Origin: an uncultured Oscillospiraceae bacterium | GTDB taxonomy: Bacteria > Bacillota > Clostridia > Oscillospirales > Acutalibacteraceae | Direction of reading: 5' to 3' | Length of the DNA: 64,000 bases | Assembly (NCBI GenBank): GCA_902492895.1 | Contig: CABUNG010000003.1 | Span: 74,112-138,111, forward strand | Shown here: piece by piece, positions 59,398-64,000 of the stretch | How positions within the stretch are numbered: position 1 is the stretch's first letter | How the letters are laid out: each line of letters starts with the position of its first letter | The notes under the pieces: generated by a model | Seen by the model: the letters and a program-made list of their open reading frames with translations, nothing else | What the model was told of the DNA's origin: nothing | Databases searched by the model: none | Translations under genes and position numbers: made by a program

Positions 59398-60729
59398 TCA
59401 GACCACGCCCTGCGCCATCATGGCGTCGGCTACCTTCACGAAACCGGCGATGTTGGCGCCCATGACGTAATTGCCCTTGCAGCCGTATTTTTCGGCCGCG
59501 GCGTAAGCGTTCTGATGGATACCCTTCATGATGCCGTGGAGCTTTTCGTCCACTTCTTCGAAGGTCCAGCTCAGCCGCATGGAGTTCTGGCTCATTTCCA
59601 GGGCGGAGGTAGCCACGCCGCCGGCGTTGGCCGCCTTGCCGGGGCCAAAGGCGACCCCGTTTTCCTGCAGATACGCGGTCGCTTCGAGGGTGGTGGGCAT
59701 GTTCGCGCCTTCGGCCACGATCTGCACACCGTTTTTCACGAGCAGCTTCGCGTCGTCCAGGTGCAGCTCGTTCTGGGTCGCGCAGGGCAGGGCGATGTCG
59801 CAGGGGATGCTCCAGATGCCTTTGCCCTCATGATATTCCGCCGAGGGACGGGCGTCGGCGTATTCTTTGATCCGGCCGCGGCGGACTTCCTTGATCTCCT
59901 TGACGATGGCGAGGTCGATGCCGTCCTTGTCGTACACCCAGCCGTTCGAATCGCTGAGCGCCACGACCTTGGCCCCGAGGGCCTGCGCCTTCTCGGTGGC
60001 GTAGATGGCGACGTTGCCGGAACCCGAGACGACGACGGTCTTGCCCGCAAAGCTGTCGCCCTTCACTTTCAGCATTTCCTCCGTGAAATAGACGAGGCCG
60101 TAGCCGGTCGCCTGGGTGCGGGCGAGGGACCCGCCGTAGGTCAGCCCCTTGCCGGTGAGGACGCCCTCATACCGGTTGGTCAAACGCTTGTACTGGCCGA
60201 AAAGATACCCGATCTCCCGGGCGCCCACGCCGATATCGCCGGCGGGCACGTCGGTATCCGCGCCGATGTGGCGGAAAAGCTCGGTCATAAAGCTCTGGCA
60301 GAACCGCATGACCTCGTTGTCCGACTTGCCTTTGGGATCGAAATCGGAACCGCCCTTGCCGCCGCCGATGGGCAGACCGGTCAGGGAATTCTTGAAAATC
60401 CGCTCAAATCCGAGGAATTTGATGATGCCGAGGTTGACCGAGGGATGCAGGCGCAGGCCTCCCTTGTAGGGGCCGATGGCGCTGTTGAACTGCACGCGGA
60501 AGCCCCGGTTGACCTGTACGTTCCCCGCGTCGTCCACCCACGGAACCCGGAACATCACGACCCGCTCCGGCTCGACGAGACGCTCGAGCAGGGCGGCCTT
60601 CTGATACTGGGGATTGGCTTCGATGACCGGCTCCAGGGAATGCAGAACCTCGGTGGCGGCCTGGATGAATTCCTCCTGGGCGGGGTTCTTGCGGATGAGT
60701 TCCGCAAGGACGGTTTCGACATAGGACAT
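59398..60729 (-). CDS. gdhA: Glutamate dehydrogenase (NADP type)
   Basis: 443 residues, the hexameric GdhA size. GPYKGGLRLHPSVNLGIIKFLGFE, LPIGGGKGGSDFDPKGKSDNEVMRFCQSFMTEL (catalytic Lys and Asp region), and the dinucleotide-binding VVVSGSGNVAIYATEKA. Assimilates ammonia into glutamate or runs in reverse. AAAGGAG eight bases before ATG 60729; consensus-like promoter upstream and strong terminator downstream, so monocistronic. Confidence 0.97.
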   Translation of the reverse strand: MSYVETVLAELIRKNPAQEEFIQAATEVLHSLEPVIEANPQYQKAALLERLVEPERVVMFRVPWVDDAGNVQVNRGFRVQFNSAIGPYKGGLRLHPSVNLGIIKFLGFERIFKNSLTGLPIGGGKGGSDFDPKGKSDNEVMRFCQSFMTELFRHIGADTDVPAGDIGVGAREIGYLFGQYKRLTNRYEGVLTGKGLTYGGSLARTQATGYGLVYFTEEMLKVKGDSFAGKTVVVSGSGNVAIYATEKAQALGAKVVALSDSNGWVYDKDGIDLAIVKEIKEVRRGRIKEYADARPSAEYHEGKGIWSIPCDIALPCATQNELHLDDAKLLVKNGVQIVAEGANMPTTLEATAYLQENGVAFGPGKAANAGGVATSALEMSQNSMRLSWTFEEVDEKLHGIMKGIHQNAYAAAEKYGCKGNYVMGANIAGFVKVADAMMAQGVV

Positions 60730-60777
60730 GGGATCCTCTCCTTTACACAAAAATGGCGTTGTTGGATTCTGGGATAT

Positions 60778-60806
60778 AGTATAGACGATAGAGAGGAATT
60801 TTGCAA
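60778..60806 (-). promoter_or_regulatory. Promoter of gdhA
   Basis: Minus strand TTGCAA, 17-nt spacer, TATACT. The remainder of the 60.81-60.99 kb gap shows only AT-rich sequence with no gene. Confidence 0.8.
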
Positions 60807-60995
60807 GAACTTGACGATAAAATTTCATAAAAAATTCATTACCCCAAATCGGAGTCGGGTTTTTTATGAAATTTTGAACGTTTCGAATCAGGTTGTTGCG
60901 TTTGAGGAATAGCAAAGCGGTGGGGTTCATGTCGGATTTGTTCAAATACGGCAAGCTTCCCGGCAACTTGGGGTGGAATTTTGTCAGATAGAGGA

Positions 60996-61024
60996 TTGTA
61001 ACGGCGGCGACTCTATGCTATACT
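60996..61024 (+). promoter_or_regulatory. Promoter of the pyrC-rmuC pair
   Basis: TTGTAA, 17-nt spacer, TATACT, 33 bases before pyrC, leaving only a very short leader. Confidence 0.75.
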
Positions 61025-61057
61025 GTACAGTTAGAAAGTTGAAGGGAGGCGGCCTGT

Positions 61058-62350
61058 ATGGAGACCTGGCTGATCCGGGGGGCGAGGGTGACCGATCCGT
61101 CGCAGAAACGGGAGAACGAACCGCTGGATGTGCTGATCCGGGACGGGGTCGTGGCCGATCTCGGGCCCTCCCTTTCCGCCGACGCGCGAGAGATCCGGGC
61201 GGACGGCCTTGACCTGTTGCCCGGCCTGGTGGATATACACGTGCATCTGCGGGATCCTGGGCAGACGCATAAAGAGGATATCCTGTCGGGCTGCCGGGCC
61301 GCCGCCGCCGGAGGCGTGACCTCCGTGGCCTGCATGCCGAACACCAGCCCGGTCTGCGATACGCCGGCCGTCGTCGGGGAGATTCTGGAAAAAGCGAAGC
61401 GCGCGGATGCGCGGGTGTATCCCGTCGCCGCTATTACATCCTCTTTAAAAGGGGAACACATGACGGACTTCGCCGCGCTCAAAGCGGCGGGGGCCGTGGC
61501 GGTTTCGGATGACGGCCGCCCCGTCCCCACCGGCAGCATGATGAAGCGGGCGCTGGAAGAGGCGGCCGCCGCCGGGCTGCCGGTCCTGTCTCACAGCGAG
61601 GATTTGTCCATCGCGGCCGGCGGCATCATGCACGAAGGCGCCGTTTCGCGTGCGCTCGGGGTGCCGGGTATCCACCCGGCCGCCGAGGAGGCCGCAACGG
61701 CCAGAGAGATCGCCCTGGCCGCCGCAACCGGCTGCCCGGTCCATATCTGCCATGTCAGTACAAAGGGAAGCGTGGCCCTGATCCGGGATGCCCGCCGCCG
61801 CGGCGTGCGGGTGACGGGGGAAACCGCGCCCCACTATATTGCCTTAACCGACGCGCAGCTGCTCAGCCGGGACGCCGATTACCGCATGAACCCGCCGCTG
61901 CGTTCTGAAGAAGATGTAGCGGCGGTTTTGCAGGCGCTGGAGGACGGCACCCTGACCGTCGTCGCAACCGACCATGCCCCCCACGCTCCTGCCGAAAAGG
62001 CGGATTTCGTGAGCGCTCCCAACGGGGCGGTGGGGCTGGAAACCAGCCTGTCGGTCTGCTATACCAAGCTGGTGGAGACTGGACGTCTCACCCTGTCCGA
62101 GCTGATCGCCCGGATGGCCTGGAACCCCGCCCGGCTGCTGCATCTTGCGGGCGGGACCCTGCAGAAAGGCGCGCCGGCCGACCTGGTCCTCTTCGATCCG
62201 GCCGCCCGGTGGACGGTGGATCCGGAGGGGCTCCACGGCAAGTCCCGGAATACGCCGTTCAAGGGGATGACCCTCACCGGCCGGGTGAAGCTGACCATGC
62301 TGGGGGGCCGGGTGGTCTTTGACGAGGGGGTGGCGCCGTGGACAAGCTGA
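61058..62350 (+). CDS. pyrC: Dihydroorotase (class I)
   Basis: 430 residues. LLPGLVDIHVHLRDPGQTHKEDI with the metal-binding HxH, GGVTSVACMPNT, HSEDLSIA, HICHVSTKGSV and the ATDHAPHA motif (catalytic Asp) are complete. Cyclises carbamoyl-aspartate to dihydroorotate. AAGGGAGG before the ATG. Overlaps rmuC by 13 bases. The carbamoyltransferase pyrB is not in the window. Confidence 0.96.
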   Translation: METWLIRGARVTDPSQKRENEPLDVLIRDGVVADLGPSLSADAREIRADGLDLLPGLVDIHVHLRDPGQTHKEDILSGCRAAAAGGVTSVACMPNTSPVCDTPAVVGEILEKAKRADARVYPVAAITSSLKGEHMTDFAALKAAGAVAVSDDGRPVPTGSMMKRALEEAAAAGLPVLSHSEDLSIAAGGIMHEGAVSRALGVPGIHPAAEEAATAREIALAAATGCPVHICHVSTKGSVALIRDARRRGVRVTGETAPHYIALTDAQLLSRDADYRMNPPLRSEEDVAAVLQALEDGTLTVVATDHAPHAPAEKADFVSAPNGAVGLETSLSVCYTKLVETGRLTLSELIARMAWNPARLLHLAGGTLQKGAPADLVLFDPAARWTVDPEGLHGKSRNTPFKGMTLTGRVKLTMLGGRVVFDEGVAPWTS

Positions 62351-63558
62351 CCCTGATCCTCGCCGCGGCCGCCGTGCTGCTGGATATCGTGCTCCTGGCC
62401 GTGCTGCTGCACGGACGGCGGCGGCGGGAGGCGCTGACCTACGATCAGCTCCGGCGGGAGATGGCCGAGCAGGACCGGCAGACCGCCCAGCGGTTCAGCC
62501 TGCTCGGGCAGGAGATGAACACCTCCGTCAAGAACGCGAATCAGCTCGTCGGCGCCGACATCGACCGGATGACCGGGGTGATCGACCGGCGGCTGGGGCT
62601 GATGCAGGAGACGATGGAGACGCGCCTGAAGAACCTGCAGGACGACAACGCCCGCAAGCTGGACAGCATGCGCCAAACGGTGGATGAAAAGCTCCAGAGC
62701 ACCCTGGAAACCCGGCTGGGCGAGAGCTTCAAAACGGTGAACGATCAGCTCGAAAAGGTGTATAAAGGGCTCGGGGATATGCAGAGCCTCGCGGCCGGGG
62801 TGGGGGATCTCAAAAAGGTCCTCACCAACGTCAAAACCCGGGGCACCTGGGGCGAGATCTCGCTGGGCAATCTGCTCGAGCAGGTGCTGACTCCCCAGCA
62901 GTACCGCCCCAACGTCAAGGTGGCGCCCCGGCGGGGCGAGATCGTCGAGTACGCGATCTGCCTGCCGGGCAAGGAGGACGGGATCGACACCGTCTACCTC
63001 CCCATCGACAGCAAGTTCCCGATGGAATGCTACATCCGCCTGGTGGAAGCCTCGGAGCGGGGGGACCCGGCGGAGCTGGACGCCGCCTCCAGACAGCTGG
63101 AGACGAGCATCAAGGACAGCGCCCGCAGCATTCGGGATAAATACATCGTGCCCCCCTATACCACCGATTTTGCCATCCTGTTTCTGCCCACCGAAGGACT
63201 CTACGCCGAAGTGACCAGGCGGGCCGAGCTTTGCACCGTCCTGCAGCGGGACTACCGGATCACCATCATGGGCCCGACCACCCTCGGCGCGTTCCTCAAC
63301 AGCCTGCAGATGGGGTTCCGCACCCTGGCGATTCAGAAGCGGTCGGGCGAGGTGTGGAAGATGCTCGGCGCGATCAAACAGGATTTCGGACGGTTTGGGG
63401 ACGTGCTGGAGGCCACCCAGAAAAAGCTCAGCGAGGCCACGGACAATCTGGGCAAAGCGGCCAAGCGGACCGAAATCATCCAAAACAGGCTGCGAAGCGT
63501 GGAGGAGCTGCCGGAAAGCGAGGCGGAAAGCCTGCTGGGCGAGCCGCTCTCCCTGTGA
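62338..63558 (+). CDS. rmuC: RmuC-family DNA recombination protein
   Basis: 406 residues. One N-terminal membrane helix (about 4-26), a long coiled coil (residues 40-150), then the RmuC core: GTWGEISLGNLLEQVLTPQQY, YAICLPGK, VYLPIDSKFPMECY, FAILFLPTEGLYAE, ITIMGPTTLGAFLNSLQMGFR. The core is a PD-(D/E)xK-like nuclease fold; loss raises rearrangements in E. coli. The GTG start 62338 lies inside the end of pyrC, behind GAGGGGGTGG. Confidence 0.94.
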   Translation: MDKLTLILAAAAVLLDIVLLAVLLHGRRRREALTYDQLRREMAEQDRQTAQRFSLLGQEMNTSVKNANQLVGADIDRMTGVIDRRLGLMQETMETRLKNLQDDNARKLDSMRQTVDEKLQSTLETRLGESFKTVNDQLEKVYKGLGDMQSLAAGVGDLKKVLTNVKTRGTWGEISLGNLLEQVLTPQQYRPNVKVAPRRGEIVEYAICLPGKEDGIDTVYLPIDSKFPMECYIRLVEASERGDPAELDAASRQLETSIKDSARSIRDKYIVPPYTTDFAILFLPTEGLYAEVTRRAELCTVLQRDYRITIMGPTTLGAFLNSLQMGFRTLAIQKRSGEVWKMLGAIKQDFGRFGDVLEATQKKLSEATDNLGKAAKRTEIIQNRLRSVEELPESEAESLLGEPLSL

Positions 63559-64000
63559 GTATAGGAGGGAAACCACCTCAAATCCCCGGGCCGCAGCCCT
63601 GCTTGTATCGTTGGTTTCAGGTGTCCATGCTGGGGAGGTTCTCCTCAAAAGAGAACCGGGCCGGCCTCTGAGCGAATCGTATATCGGCATACTCCCGGGC
63701 CGGCCACCGCTCATTTCAGCTATAGCTGCACATTCAGCTAAAGCTGCACATTCAGCTGAAGCTGAAAGGCTCGGGGCAGAGTAAGGTCCGGGGGCACCCC
63801 GGTGGCGGTTTTGCCTACTTTTAGCAGCCCAAAAGAGAAAGCCCCGGCAAAAGTAGGTGGCCCGCAGGTCAAACCTTTCCTTTTAGCTGAATTCCAGGAT
63901 TTTTTATTCGCTATGGCCGCGCAAAGAAGGCCGGGATTAAACGTAGACCGTTACGGCCGGACTCTTCCCCGGCCCCCGCCAATGCTTCCGCATTGGCCCG
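63559..64000. repeat. Repeat-rich non-coding end of the window
   Basis: No protein gene is seen. 63716-63770 holds three head-to-tail imperfect units of the type TTCAGCTNNAGCTGCACA, each itself palindromic (AGCTGAAGCT). GGTTTTGCCTACTTTT at about 63807 is repeated in inverted orientation as GGCAAAAGTAGG near 63847, a foldback structure. It may be another mobile or REP-like element running off the window. Confidence 0.55.

Noticed and set aside
63715..63770. CRISPR-like interpretation of the TTCAGCT..AGCTGCA units
   Set aside because: Units are about 18 bp, imperfect and directly adjacent, without spacers.
1..64000. tRNA, rRNA or CRISPR features
   Set aside because: No TTCGA-type T-arm with matching acceptor stem, no rRNA-like stretch and no spaced short direct-repeat array was found in any gap.

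Overview
The window is about 64 kb of a GC-rich, gene-dense chromosome from a Gram-positive anaerobe, most likely a member of the class Clostridia, order Oscillospirales (Ruminococcaceae/Oscillospiraceae-like). The signs are a fused IspH-ribosomal protein S1 gene, a cmk-plsC-ispH/S1 gene cluster, DUF5685 next to a J-domain protein, a cysteine desulfurase coupled to a DUF3343 Se/S carrier, a split PurH/PurO purine pathway, a divergent ParE/ParC pair, and many TTG/GTG starts behind AGGAGG sites. I see no rRNA, tRNA or CRISPR array.

Layout. 1-11.9 kb (minus strand): topoisomerase IV genes parE and parC (parC is cut by the window edge) enclosing a 58-residue protein resembling a piece of a decarboxylase beta subunit. 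Next comes a purine operon purE-C-F-M-N-O-H-D, led by a sigma-A promoter, a short leader ORF and an attenuator-like terminator. 12.1-20.4 kb (plus strand): a glycosyltransferase-GtrA protein, a diguanylate cyclase, then a two-component system and a MacAB-type efflux operon of visibly lower GC. The efflux adaptor carries a sigma-factor-like cytoplasmic domain. 20.4-23.1 kb: a dispersed repeat, a divergent HxlR regulator/NAD(P)-binding protein pair and an anchored phosphoesterase. 23.2-54.7 kb (almost all minus): cdaA-cdaR, cysteine desulfurase/DUF3343, a GntR-controlled ABC transporter, a DUF368 carrier, fluC-ruvX, murA, xth-rpiB, the rpiR-HI0933-DUF6483/cmk-plsC-ispH/S1 operon, DUF5685/J-domain genes, a LexA-box-preceded uvrB-alkZ-like-uvrA operon, a cold shock gene, lipase, thiol peroxidase, two adjacent foldback elements and an Erm-type rRNA methyltransferase. 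55-64 kb: an rRNA/tRNA pseudouridine synthase, pyrE, radC, a second copy of the dispersed repeat beside a decayed acetyltransferase, gdhA, pyrC and rmuC, and a repeat-rich end.

How the parts work together. The purine genes supply most steps from PRPP to IMP; the pyrimidine genes pyrE and pyrC and the glutamate dehydrogenase lie at the other end. The two-component system probably controls the adjacent efflux operon, since both promoters carry the same 11-bp-period direct repeat. The best evidence for a self-contained regulatory device is upstream of erm: a strong promoter, an AGGAGG-type site, a five-residue leader peptide MRIRK with the Arg-X-Arg motif known for macrolide-dependent stalling, and a terminator hairpin that starts at the leader stop codon. 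This is the layout expected of macrolide-induced transcription attenuation.
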